Shown in pieces: positions 7,143 through 14,160 of a stretch of 15,544 bases of DNA. Each line of letters opens with the position of its first letter. Positions within the stretch are counted from its first letter, which is position 1. Under the pieces are notes generated by a model that did no database searches, was not told the origin of the DNA, and saw only the letters and a list, made by a program, of their open reading frames with translations. The stretch comes from QWPN01 sp044360305 (GTDB lineage Bacteria > Planctomycetota > Planctomycetia > Pirellulales > UBA1268), in NCBI GenBank assembly GCA_044360305.1, contig JBIKKQ010000078.1:1-15544 (forward strand), read 5' to 3'. The translations under genes and the position numbers were made by a program.

Positions 7143-9282
7143 GGAGCGCGGCAGCGATTGCGATCGGGAGACCGAGCGTGAAGCCGGCGGGGCGATACGC
7201 GATCGCGAGCCGGCCGGCGGCATGCGGTGGCACGGCTGCGGCGATGGCGACATTTTTGTGGGCGGTCGTGGCGAGCGGTCGGCCGTCGAGCGTGGCCTGC
7301 CAGCCGGCATACCACGGCCGCGGGAAGACGACGAGCCGCGGGGCGTCGGTGGCGGGGAGGTCGATCTCGGCGCGGTGGCGGCCGTCGATCACGAGCGGCG
7401 TGCGGCGAGGGGCGTGCTCGGCCGCTGCGTCGGGCGACAGAATCGCGGCGGAGCGGCCCGAGATGCCCCGGCGGTGATACACGTCAGCCTCGTCCCCCGA
7501 CCACACCTTGTCCCATTCGGCATCGGGGAGGCTGCCGAGTCGAGCGGCGTGTTTCGAGACCACGAGGGCATCGACGCCGATCGTGGCGAGCACGTCGCCG
7601 GGCCCCGCCCCCTCGGCAAACACCCAGCGGACCGCCTCGGGAAACATCTGCCCGTGCGTCTCGAAGGGGAGCATCGTGCCGATGCCCCGCGGGTGGATGG
7701 GGCTATAGCCATTGATCATCCGGATGCCGGCGAGCATCGCGGAGTTGCCGGGGCGAAACGCCTGGCCGAGACTGCCCGGCGGGAGTTTCGTGGAGGGCAG
7801 GTCCTCTTCCAGGTAGAGGCTCATGTGGAGCCGGTCGCGGTCGAGGGGCGCCGCGTCGAGAAACGACTCGTCGAACGGAAACACCGGCACGGCGAGATTC
7901 GGCGGCACCCGCAGGAAGAGCGAGAGGATCGCCGCGGCGGTGACGGCGGCGGGAAGCCAGGCCGTGGCCGCGGGCCGCGAAGCGAACGCGATGCCGATCG
8001 CAGCCCACGCGGCCACGATCACGGCGAGATCGAGCATGTGAAGATCAAAGCTCGGGACCGACCAGCCGCAGAGGGCGAGGTAGCCCGTGCCGAGGGCCAC
8101 TCCCACGAGACCGCCCGCGTGCCGCCACGAGTGGCGAGTGTTGCTTGGCACGGTCTCGCTCGCCTGCCAGACCTCAGCCGCCGTAATCGCGAGCACGAGG
8201 TGGAAGAGCGGCAGCCAGCGGAAGCTCCAGCGAAAGACCCCGGCACTCGGGAGTGTCGCAATCACGGCAAGCAGCGCAAGGAGGCCGAGCAGCCACGGCC
8301 AGTCGCGCCGCCACGGGCGCGGCGCCAGCGCGAGCCCCGCGGCGAGCATCGCAAGCGGTGCCATGCCGTTGGCCAGTTCCAGCGGCAGGTGCGGCATGTC
8401 GGCATAAAAGCTCTTCCAGACCGTCGGGGCGGTCGGGGCGAGCAGCGCGGGCCAGGACAGGAGCGGCACGGTCCACGTCCAGTTGAGGCCGGTGCCGTCG
8501 CCGGTCCGCTCGGAGCCCTGCACGTACTCGACGAGCATCCACAGCGCGGGAAGCGCCATCAGGCCGCCGAGCGTCCAGGCAGCTGTGAGCGGTAGCAGCG
8601 GTCTCAGGCCAACGCCCGCGGCGAACCGCCGCGTGGCGATCCAGGCCGTGAGCAGGAGCAGCATGAGCGTGGTGAATGGCCAGCCGGCAGTGAGCGAAAG
8701 ATAGAGAAAGAACGCCGCAGCCGCGATCCACCGGCCCCGCCAGCGCGGCGAGGCCGCGTGCTCGAGCGCCCACCAGGCCCACGGCAGCCAGGCGAAGCTC
8801 GTGAGCCCTGCGATCCAATTCGTGGCCCCCCAGCAGACGATCCAGCCGTTGAGTGCCGCAACGAGGGCCACGAGCGCGGCGAGCGGCGGCGCGATCCCGC
8901 GGCTGCGGGCGAGCGTGAAAGCCCCCGTCGCGAGCACGAATTCATGCACGATCGCACATGCCGCCGCCTTGCCCGCGAGGGGCAGCCCGAGGCTCCAGAT
9001 CGCGACGATGCAGCCATTGATGAAGACCGAGAACGTGCCGTATTGATACTCGCCGGCGAGGTTGCCGCAGACCCACGAGCTCTGCGTGAGCAGCGGCCAT
9101 TCGCCCGCCCGCCAGGCCCGGTTCACCTCTTCGAACACGGGGATGAACGTCATCTGGCAGTCGTCGTTCCAGAAGAAGCGCGGGTCATGCCAGGCGAAGA
9201 CGAGGCAGAACGCGACGACGGCAAGGCCGGCGAGAGCGGCCATGAGGATTTCGTGAAGATGTGGCGGCCGGTCGGGATGCAT
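7105..9282 (-). CDS. YfhO-family membrane protein (probable lipid-linked glycosyltransferase)
   Basis: This 725-residue polytopic protein resembles the YfhO family, GT-C-like membrane proteins implicated in envelope glycan modification. After the first helix (about 13-31) comes an extracytoplasmic loop with FFWNDDCQMTF at 37-47, whose paired Asp 40/41 may be catalytic, and then GEWPLLTQSSWVCGNLAG at 60-77. About ten hydrophobic stretches follow. The soluble C-terminal part has a NGYSPIHPRG segment and the typical late YfhO motif RPWYAGWQATLDGRPL near 655-670, before a final helix at about 701-722 and an Arg-rich end. The ATG at 9282 was chosen because a TATCCT box lies 7 bases upstream. A longer start at 9342 would overlap the promoter region of the divergent gene. 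Donor and acceptor are unknown. Confidence 0.82.
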   Translation of the reverse strand: MHPDRPPHLHEILMAALAGLAVVAFCLVFAWHDPRFFWNDDCQMTFIPVFEEVNRAWRAGEWPLLTQSSWVCGNLAGEYQYGTFSVFINGCIVAIWSLGLPLAGKAAACAIVHEFVLATGAFTLARSRGIAPPLAALVALVAALNGWIVCWGATNWIAGLTSFAWLPWAWWALEHAASPRWRGRWIAAAAFFLYLSLTAGWPFTTLMLLLLTAWIATRRFAAGVGLRPLLPLTAAWTLGGLMALPALWMLVEYVQGSERTGDGTGLNWTWTVPLLSWPALLAPTAPTVWKSFYADMPHLPLELANGMAPLAMLAAGLALAPRPWRRDWPWLLGLLALLAVIATLPSAGVFRWSFRWLPLFHLVLAITAAEVWQASETVPSNTRHSWRHAGGLVGVALGTGYLALCGWSVPSFDLHMLDLAVIVAAWAAIGIAFASRPAATAWLPAAVTAAAILSLFLRVPPNLAVPVFPFDESFLDAAPLDRDRLHMSLYLEEDLPSTKLPPGSLGQAFRPGNSAMLAGIRMINGYSPIHPRGIGTMLPFETHGQMFPEAVRWVFAEGAGPGDVLATIGVDALVVSKHAARLGSLPDAEWDKVWSGDEADVYHRRGISGRSAAILSPDAAAEHAPRRTPLVIDGRHRAEIDLPATDAPRLVVFPRPWYAGWQATLDGRPLATTAHKNVAIAAAVPPHAAGRLAIAYRPAGFTLGLPIAIAAALLTLLAAAAARRR

Positions 9283-9289
9283 GCGGCGC

Positions 9290-9318
9290 AGGATACCGTG
9301 CCGCTGTGTGAGGCCGAA
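9290..9318 (-). promoter_or_regulatory. Candidate promoter of the YfhO-family gene, leaderless type
   Basis: On the minus strand TATCCT (9295 down to 9290) lies 7 bases before the ATG at 9282. A weak -35 candidate, TTCGGC (9318 to 9313), has a 17-base spacer. The ten bases CGGTATCCTG are identical to those before the permease start at 4932. A transcript would begin at or within a base or two of the start codon. Confidence 0.45.
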
Positions 9319-9325
9319 GCAGAAG

Positions 9326-9352
9326 TTGACGAGGGGCGGCATGGGGTACGAT
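9326..9352 (+). promoter_or_regulatory. Candidate promoter of the beta-propeller gene
   Basis: TTGACG at 9326-9331 is one base from the -35 consensus. TACGAT at 9347-9352 serves as a -10 box, though the spacer of 15 is short. The 18 bases from the box to the ATG at 9371 would leave a leader of about 11 bases. The box lies downstream of the alternative ATG at 9341, which argues for the 9371 start. It is arranged back to back with the YfhO promoter. Confidence 0.4.
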
Positions 9353-9370
9353 GTCGACTGCGGAAACATC

Positions 9371-10792
9371 ATGGCAGGTCGCCCGATCAAACTTGGCGTG
9401 GGCATCGCGGCGGCGGTCGGGGCGGCCGTGTTTCTTGGCTGGCAGCTGCTCGGATTCGTCGAGGAAGTATGGGGGCCGGAGGCGAATCCGTTCGCGCCGC
9501 GACCGGTGATCGCTCCCCCGAGGCTGGCCGTACGGCTGGCGGAAGTCGTGCCGCCGAGGGGCACGGCCACGCTGCGTGACGTGTCGTATGCCGCGGTGCC
9601 GGGCGACGTGCCCGGCTGGCGGATGCGGGCCGGCGGTGAAACCGCGGCCGACGCGGGCGTGAAAGACTCTGGGGAGGTTGCGCAGTGGCGCGGCTCCGAC
9701 AAGCCGCTCTGGCGGCAGCCGCTCGGCGGCCAGGGGAACTCGACGCCGATCGTGGTCGGCGAGTGGATTTTTTGCACGATCGCCGACGGTGGGCCCACGC
9801 TCTGGCTGGTCTGTTTCAATCTCGAAAACGGCTTCGGCGTGTGGCGGCAGCCAGTGAGCCGCGAGCCGTTTCCGCCGCGGCACGAGAAGGCGAGCGACGC
9901 CGCGTCCACACCATGTTCCGACGGCACACGCGTGTTCGTCGCGCATGCCGCGGCCGACACCGTGCACCTGACGGCCTTCAGCCTCGATGGTCAATCACTT
10001 TGGACGACGAAACTTGGGCCGTTCACGGCCCGCTGGGGATTTACGTGTTCGCCGGCCTGGTCGCGGGGCCTCGTGATCGTCGGGGCCGACAATGCCCACG
10101 AGGGGTTTCTCGCGGCGGTGGATGGCGAGACGGGCAAAGGTGTGTGGCGACGGCGGCGGCCGCGGGCGGGGGACGAGAGTTATTCGTCGCCGGTCGTGGT
10201 CGCGGGAGGCGCAGGTGAACATGGCGAGCCGCAGGTGGTGATGGCGGGGCTCGAGCGGATCGAAGCCCACTCGCTCGCGACGGGCCGCACGCTCTGGGGC
10301 ACGGGTGGCCTCGCCAGCACGTCGGGCGCGACGCCCGCGATCGCGGAGGACATCTGCGTGGCGACGAGCGGGTATCCGACGCGGGCGATGGTGGCGGTCA
10401 GGATGGACCCCGACGGTGCGGTCCCCACTGTGCTCTGGAAGGAAGACCGCGACAGCGAAATCCCGTACGTGCCGTCGCCGCTGGTGCACGATGGCCGGCT
10501 GTACGTCGTGCACGACGACGGTGTGGCCCACTGCCGCGATCTCGCCACTGGCAAGGTGGCCTGGAAGCGGCGGGTGGGGGGCACGTTCTCGGCATCACCC
10601 GTGATCGTCAACGGCGAACTGTTGTGTGCCGATGAATCGGGCCGCTGCACGCTGCTCGATCTCGACGAGGGCACGGTGCAGCATGAGTTTGCACTCACCG
10701 GCGGTTGCTTCGCCACGCCCGTCGTCGTGCGCGACCGGCTCCTCGTCCGTACGACGCAGGAGCTGGTCGCGTTCGACGTCGCAGGCCACTGA
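9371..10792 (+). CDS. Membrane-anchored PQQ-like beta-propeller repeat protein
   Basis: This 473-residue protein has an N-terminal membrane anchor at about 6-27 and then an extracytoplasmic beta-propeller. The anchor follows a short positive N-terminus, suggesting Nin-Cout orientation. Repeating blades of the PQQ/WD-like type are visible: LWRQPLGGQGNSTPIVVG, a VDGETGKGVWRR unit, HSLATGRTLWGTGG, CRDLATGKVAWKRRVGG followed by SASPVIVNGELLCADESGR, and a final ATPVVVRDRLLV blade. The repeated 'D-x-x-T-G-x-x-x-W' and 'S/ATP-V-V' patterns are typical. No dehydrogenase partner or clear quinoprotein active site is seen, so this is better viewed as a scaffold or BamB-like binding protein than as an enzyme. 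ATGs at 9281 and 9341 are in frame, but 9371 gives the most natural signal-anchor start and lies after the promoter box. Confidence 0.83.
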   Translation: MAGRPIKLGVGIAAAVGAAVFLGWQLLGFVEEVWGPEANPFAPRPVIAPPRLAVRLAEVVPPRGTATLRDVSYAAVPGDVPGWRMRAGGETAADAGVKDSGEVAQWRGSDKPLWRQPLGGQGNSTPIVVGEWIFCTIADGGPTLWLVCFNLENGFGVWRQPVSREPFPPRHEKASDAASTPCSDGTRVFVAHAAADTVHLTAFSLDGQSLWTTKLGPFTARWGFTCSPAWSRGLVIVGADNAHEGFLAAVDGETGKGVWRRRRPRAGDESYSSPVVVAGGAGEHGEPQVVMAGLERIEAHSLATGRTLWGTGGLASTSGATPAIAEDICVATSGYPTRAMVAVRMDPDGAVPTVLWKEDRDSEIPYVPSPLVHDGRLYVVHDDGVAHCRDLATGKVAWKRRVGGTFSASPVIVNGELLCADESGRCTLLDLDEGTVQHEFALTGGCFATPVVVRDRLLVRTTQELVAFDVAGH

Positions 10793-10799
10793 CCACCGG

Positions 10800-12125
10800 C
10801 TACTCCGCCGAGCCGCCGCCGGCGACGAGGATCGTGCGAATCCGGCCGAGCCAGACCTGGTCGCGGATCTCGTCGAGGGCCGAGGCGTCGAGCACGAACT
10901 CGTGGCCGGGATCCCCCTCGTGGGCGCCCGGCGCTTCCTGGAAGGGCCCCAGCCAGCCGTCGCCACGGCTGCCTGCGTAGCCGCCGGTGTCGTAGATCCG
11001 CGCCGCATGGCCGTCGGCGAACAGGATCGGTGCCGAGCCCCCGACCATCCGGAAGAGCCGCCCGTCTTCGGCATTGGCGTTCACGAGCCCCCGCTTCGCC
11101 TTGTGGATCGGGGCGATATCAGCGAGCGTGTGCACCTGCCGCGTGCCGTCGCCCGTGCCCCAGGGCGTGGCGTGGCCGGCGCGAATCGCGGCCGCCGGGC
11201 CGTCGGTCATACCCTCCACGAGCGGGTCGCCGATTTTGGCGGGCCGCTTGCGGCCGGTTGGGTCGGCGAAGGCGTTGCACGCAGCGGCCTTCGCGGCATC
11301 CATGATCACATCCTGCTCCGAGTGGCCGTGGCCGCCGCCGTGGTCTTCGCCATGGTCGTGATCGTGGTTGCCCACCTGGGCCGGCCCCATGATCGCGATC
11401 TTGTCGGCCGACGTGAGACCGGTCGGATCGGCGAGGTGCGCGGTCGAAAGCGGGCCGTCGCCGTCGAGCGGGCACATTTCGGGATCGCCGCCGTCGTTGT
11501 GCGGACTGGCATCGACGGAATGGGCACCCGCGCCGGACGTCGCCGAGATGTTGTTGTCGCCCCGCGAGAGGTGCCAGGTGGTGGCGAAGTTGGTGTTGTA
11601 GCCGTCGTCCCACACGGTCTGCGAGGTGCCGAAGTAGCCCGTGCCGTGGAAATCGTCCTCGTCGGCGAGGTTCACGGTCGTGCCGTCGGCCTTCACGGCA
11701 GTGGCCCAACGGAGTTCGTTGAGCTTGCCGTGGCCGTCGAGGGCCCCGGAGGCGAAGGCCAGTTCTTCGGAGATCTTGCCCCGACTGATCGGATCGAGGC
11801 TCTTGGCGGGATTCGCGAACTTCGTGTTCACGAGATCGGCCACCCAGCCGACCTTCGTGATGTCGCCGTCGCGGTAGTGGTCGAAGGCGCCGGTCGAGAG
11901 CCGGCCTTCCTTGTCGAGCGTGGCGTGGTCGAGAAAACCCTTGCCGAAGGCCTGGATGTGGGCGAGGGCGGCCGATGCCTTGGCCGTGGTCTGCACGGCC
12001 GCGAGGTTAGGCAGCAAGAGCCCGAGCAGGATGCCGATGATCGCGATCGTGACGAGCAGTTCGACGAGCGTAAACGCCCGGCGGTGGGCGGGAGCGCGGT
12101 GCCCCGACGACAGATGGTTGCACAT
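10800..12125 (-). CDS. Prepilin-like secreted protein with a histidine-rich insert (DUF1559-type C-terminus)
   Basis: This 441-residue protein begins with a positively charged leader and a class III (type IV prepilin) signal. The predicted prepilin peptidase site is Ala17|Phe18 within RRAFTLVELLV, with Glu22 as the mature +5 residue and a hydrophobic helix to about residue 38. Ala at -1 is a tolerated variant of the usual Gly. The body is soluble and Asp/Gly-rich. At 254-268 it carries HDHDHGEDHGGGHGH, eight His among 15 residues, a likely metal-binding loop. Near the C-terminus ILFADGHAARIYD at 367-379 matches the H/DG motif of planctomycete pilin-like DUF1559 proteins. AGGA lies 10 bases before the start. 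It follows the Cys/His-rich gene, which overlaps its 5' end, and converges on the propeller gene with 7 bases between stops. It is probably a pseudopilin or cell-surface protein, and metal binding is inferred. Confidence 0.85.
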   Translation of the reverse strand: MCNHLSSGHRAPAHRRAFTLVELLVTIAIIGILLGLLLPNLAAVQTTAKASAALAHIQAFGKGFLDHATLDKEGRLSTGAFDHYRDGDITKVGWVADLVNTKFANPAKSLDPISRGKISEELAFASGALDGHGKLNELRWATAVKADGTTVNLADEDDFHGTGYFGTSQTVWDDGYNTNFATTWHLSRGDNNISATSGAGAHSVDASPHNDGGDPEMCPLDGDGPLSTAHLADPTGLTSADKIAIMGPAQVGNHDHDHGEDHGGGHGHSEQDVIMDAAKAAACNAFADPTGRKRPAKIGDPLVEGMTDGPAAAIRAGHATPWGTGDGTRQVHTLADIAPIHKAKRGLVNANAEDGRLFRMVGGSAPILFADGHAARIYDTGGYAGSRGDGWLGPFQEAPGAHEGDPGHEFVLDASALDEIRDQVWLGRIRTILVAGGGSAE

Positions 12126-12672
12126 GTGCGAAAATTCCTGAACGAGTGAATGCGGGAGTGTGGGAGAACGCGGTCGCGGATGCCACAACGGCATCGGCGG
12201 GCGGACCACGGGGGAGGAACGCCGAGGCAAGCGGCGCAGGCTCGTGCCACGGTGCAAGCGCGGTGGCGGGCCACTCGGTGGCCGAGCACATGACGGCTGG
12301 CACCGAGGAGAGGATGGCGATCGACCCGGCCAGGAATTCGCAGCCCAGGCATGGAGCCGCAAGCGATGCGTCGGCGGTGGAGCCGGCCTGCCAGCCGTCG
12401 GTCGCAGCCTTCGCCGGCGGTCGCGGAGCGGTTTCGGTCGCGTCGCGGCCGCCATGGCGGCAGTGGGCGTGGCGGCATGTCCGTGACTTCGCCGTGGCGC
12501 CAACCAATGACCGGCCTTTCGTGGCCGGCGCGACTGTCGTGGCGGCCGCATGCCTCCGCCCGCTGCAGCAGCCGTGGTCGTGCGCGGCCCAGGCCAGAGG
12601 GCCGGCCGTCAGCTGCACTGCCAGACACAGCACCGCGGTGAGCCGGCGACGGATGTGGTGGGCGTGAAGCAT
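12007..12672 (-). CDS. Small secreted Cys/His-rich protein, probable metal binding
   Basis: This 221-residue open frame starts MLHAHHIRRR, followed by a hydrophobic signal-peptide core at about 11-29 ending near AWAA. The mature part has Cys/His clusters: HDHGCC at 31-36, CRHAHCRH at 66-73 and CLGC at 108-111. A PRGPP stretch at 154-158 follows. The combination of signal peptide, CxxC and a late R-x-PP motif recalls small planctomycete secreted proteins of DUF2946-like type, though the match is only by pattern. Codon third positions are strongly G/C up to about residue 160. The tail after that looks less coding-like and overlaps the pilin-like gene by 119 bases, so the true end is uncertain or the overlap is genuine. 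A TTG at 12762 would give a longer start but lies inside the likely promoter. Function is unknown. Confidence 0.5.
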   Translation of the reverse strand: MLHAHHIRRRLTAVLCLAVQLTAGPLAWAAHDHGCCSGRRHAAATTVAPATKGRSLVGATAKSRTCRHAHCRHGGRDATETAPRPPAKAATDGWQAGSTADASLAAPCLGCEFLAGSIAILSSVPAVMCSATEWPATALAPWHEPAPLASAFLPRGPPADAVVASATAFSHTPAFTRSGIFAHVQPSVVGAPRSRPPPGVYARRTARHDRDHRHPARALAA

Positions 12673-12729
12673 GGCGCGCGACGGGCGAACGGCCAGCCAG
12701 GCCGGGGCCGGGAAGAATCTGCAACAGAG

Positions 12730-12762
12730 TTGTAGGTTGTTCCGGGGAGGGGAGCATGTCAA
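12730..12762 (-). promoter_or_regulatory. Possible promoter of the Cys/His-rich gene with long spacer
   Basis: On the minus strand a perfect TTGACA (12762 to 12757) is followed, after a 20-22 base spacer, by the weak -10 candidates CCTACA/CTACAA/TACAAC around 12736-12729. Inside the spacer GCTCC and GGAAC form a weak dyad (4 of 5 pairs). A long spacer with a central dyad is the arrangement used by MerR-family metal regulators, but the -10 match is poor, so this is only suggestive. The leader to the ATG at 12672 would be roughly 50 bases. Confidence 0.25.
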
Positions 12763-12834
12763 GCGGAGGCCCCGTGATTTGCGGCCGCCGCAATCCGCTC
12801 CCGGCAGAGATTTTTCATGGCTTTATCTTCAGTG

Positions 12835-12850
12835 TCAGCCTGGAGGCTGA
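12835..12850. repeat. Perfect inverted repeat in divergent intergenic region
   Basis: TCAGCCT and AGGCTGA are exact 7-base arms around a GG centre. It lies about 19 bases upstream of the -35 candidate of the glycosyltransferase at 12904, in the 231-base gap between the Cys/His-rich gene and that glycosyltransferase. There is no following T run on either strand, so an operator is more plausible than a terminator. Confidence 0.4.
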
Positions 12851-12868
12851 TCGCGGGTCGGCGAGCAT

Positions 12869-12897
12869 TTGGGCGGGCCGGCCGCGGCCGGTAGTCT
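12869..12897 (+). promoter_or_regulatory. Candidate promoter of the first GT4 gene, leaderless type
   Basis: TAGTCT at 12892-12897, preceded by CCGG, lies 6 bases before the ATG at 12904. TTGGGC at 12869-12874 could be the -35, with a 17-base spacer. The spacing to the start codon is the same as at the permease gene, so a leaderless or near-leaderless transcript is likely. Confidence 0.42.
12878..12891. repeat. 14-base perfect palindrome abutting the -10 box
   Basis: CCGGCCGCGGCCGG is its own reverse complement and ends exactly where TAGTCT begins, filling most of the putative -35/-10 spacer of the GT4 gene. It could be an operator or simply a product of the G+C-rich sequence. Confidence 0.4.
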
Positions 12898-12903
12898 GCC
12901 CGC

Positions 12904-14121
12904 ATGAAGATCCTGATTGTGAGCGAGATGTCGGTGCCCTACGCCGTGGGCGGCGGCGAGGTGCGGTGCGGTTTGCTCGCCCGGGAACTCGTCCGGCGGG
13001 GGCACGACGTCACCTGGCTCTCGATGCGGCAGCGGCAGAGCCCCGACGAAGAGATCATCGACGGCGTGCGGCATCTGCACCGGGGACTGCGGCTTGCAGA
13101 CCCAATGAGCCGGCCGCTGTTCGCGATGCTTCGCTTCATGCTCACGGCGTTCTGGCACGTGCTCACGCATCGCTATACGATTGTCGATTGCCAGCCTTAT
13201 GCGCCGCTGCCGGCGGTGTGGCTGGCCTGTGTGCTCTCGCGGCAAAAAATGGCAGCGACGATTCACGACACCTCGAACCGGCCTCCGGCTGCATCGCCCG
13301 CGCAGGCCGGCCAGGCTGGCGGCGGCGACGACCAGTGGCTGTCATCCAGAGACCGTTTCATCGTGGGCCCGATCGAGACCCTCCTCTACCGGCTGCCCTA
13401 CCGGCGGATCGTGACCGACACGCACGGCGTGCGACAAACGCTCGCCCGGTCGTTCGGCGTGAGCGATCGGCGGATGGTCACCGTCCACTGCGGCATCGAC
13501 ACCGACGCGATCGCGTCCGCTCCCGAGGCGGCCGAGCAGGCGGACGTGCTGTTTGCAGGCCGCGTGATCCCACACAAGCATGTCGATGATTTTCTCGATG
13601 CCATCGCCATGGTGGGAGCGGCGCGGCGGGCCAGGGGTCTCGCCCCGATACGAGCGGCCGTGGTGGGGGGCGGGCCGCTCTTGGACGAGATGCAGGCCCG
13701 GGCCGAAGGGCTCGGGCTGGTGCCCGGCGGCGTCGCGGGAGCCGAGCCGCCGGCCGCGACGGTGGAGTTTTGCGGGAACCTTCCCGATCATGCGGCGGTG
13801 ATCGGCCGCATGAAATCAGCCGGCGTGCTCGTGCTCCCGAGCACCCGCGAGGGGTTTGGGCTCGTGCTGGCCGAGGCGATGGCCTGCGGCACGCCCTGCG
13901 TGGCCTACGATGTTCCCGCCGTGCGGGAGGTCCTCGCGGATGGCGAGGCGGGCGTGCTCGTGGCTCCCCGCGATGTCGATGGGCTTGCGAGGACGATCGA
14001 TCGCCTGCTCAATGATGCGGCTGAACGGGAGCGGCTGATCGTGGCGGGTCGGCGTCAGGTGGCAGAATACTTTGCCGCGGATCGTTTCGCGGAAGGCATG
14101 GTAGCCGTCTATGCGTCATGA
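12904..14121 (+). CDS. Family 4 glycosyltransferase
   Basis: This 405-residue protein has the two Rossmann-like (GT-B) domains of retaining GT4 enzymes. The N-terminal acceptor domain opens MKILIVSEMSVPYAVGGGEV with the Gly-rich loop at about 15-19. The C-terminal donor domain has LFAGRVIPHKHVDDFLDAI at about 216-234, VVGGGPLLDEM at 253-263 and the E-x7-E motif EGFGLVLAE (Glu316, Glu324), followed by ACGTPCVAYDVPAVREVL. It probably transfers a sugar from a nucleotide donor to a growing surface glycan in the cytoplasm. A Pro/Ala/Gly-rich, likely flexible insert lies at about 127-143. It is the first gene of a unit with the second GT4 and possibly gmd. The ATG at 12904 is supported by the promoter-like box 6 bases before it. 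Sugar specificity cannot be read from the sequence. Confidence 0.93.
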   Translation: MKILIVSEMSVPYAVGGGEVRCGLLARELVRRGHDVTWLSMRQRQSPDEEIIDGVRHLHRGLRLADPMSRPLFAMLRFMLTAFWHVLTHRYTIVDCQPYAPLPAVWLACVLSRQKMAATIHDTSNRPPAASPAQAGQAGGGDDQWLSSRDRFIVGPIETLLYRLPYRRIVTDTHGVRQTLARSFGVSDRRMVTVHCGIDTDAIASAPEAAEQADVLFAGRVIPHKHVDDFLDAIAMVGAARRARGLAPIRAAVVGGGPLLDEMQARAEGLGLVPGGVAGAEPPAATVEFCGNLPDHAAVIGRMKSAGVLVLPSTREGFGLVLAEAMACGTPCVAYDVPAVREVLADGEAGVLVAPRDVDGLARTIDRLLNDAAERERLIVAGRRQVAEYFAADRFAEGMVAVYAS

Positions 14122-14133
14122 TCTCGCGACAGC

Positions 14134-14149
14134 CTCGGGGAATCCCGAG
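14134..14149 (+). repeat. Hairpin between the two GT4 genes
   Basis: CTCGGG and CCCGAG form a perfect 6-base G/C-rich stem with a GAAT loop, ending 11 bases before the next ATG. A competing stem is possible between ATCTCG at 14121-14126 and CGAGAT at 14146-14151. There is no T run, so it is not a typical terminator. It may affect translation of the second GT4 gene or be incidental. Confidence 0.4.
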
Positions 14150-14160
14150 ATGGATCGGCC

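Noticed and set aside
7222..8595. Plus-strand open frame of 457 codons opposite the YfhO-family gene
   Set aside because: Dominated by Arg, His, Gly and Glu with no recognisable domain, while the minus strand shows many membrane helices and YfhO motifs.
9281..9370. Earlier in-frame ATGs (9281, 9341) for the beta-propeller gene
   Set aside because: 9281 would overlap the start of the divergent YfhO gene and add an Arg/Cys-rich stretch. 9341 has a GAGGGG before it but lies upstream of the -10 candidate at 9347. 9371 leaves a normal membrane anchor.
10793..10799. Possible terminator between the convergent propeller and pilin-like genes
   Set aside because: Only 7 bases separate the stop codons, and no clear stem followed by a T run was found on either strand nearby.
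10626..12149. Plus-strand open frame of 507 codons opposite the pilin-like gene
   Set aside because: Antisense to a protein with a clear prepilin signal and C-terminal motif. The Val/Gly/Arg-rich translation looks like a shadow.
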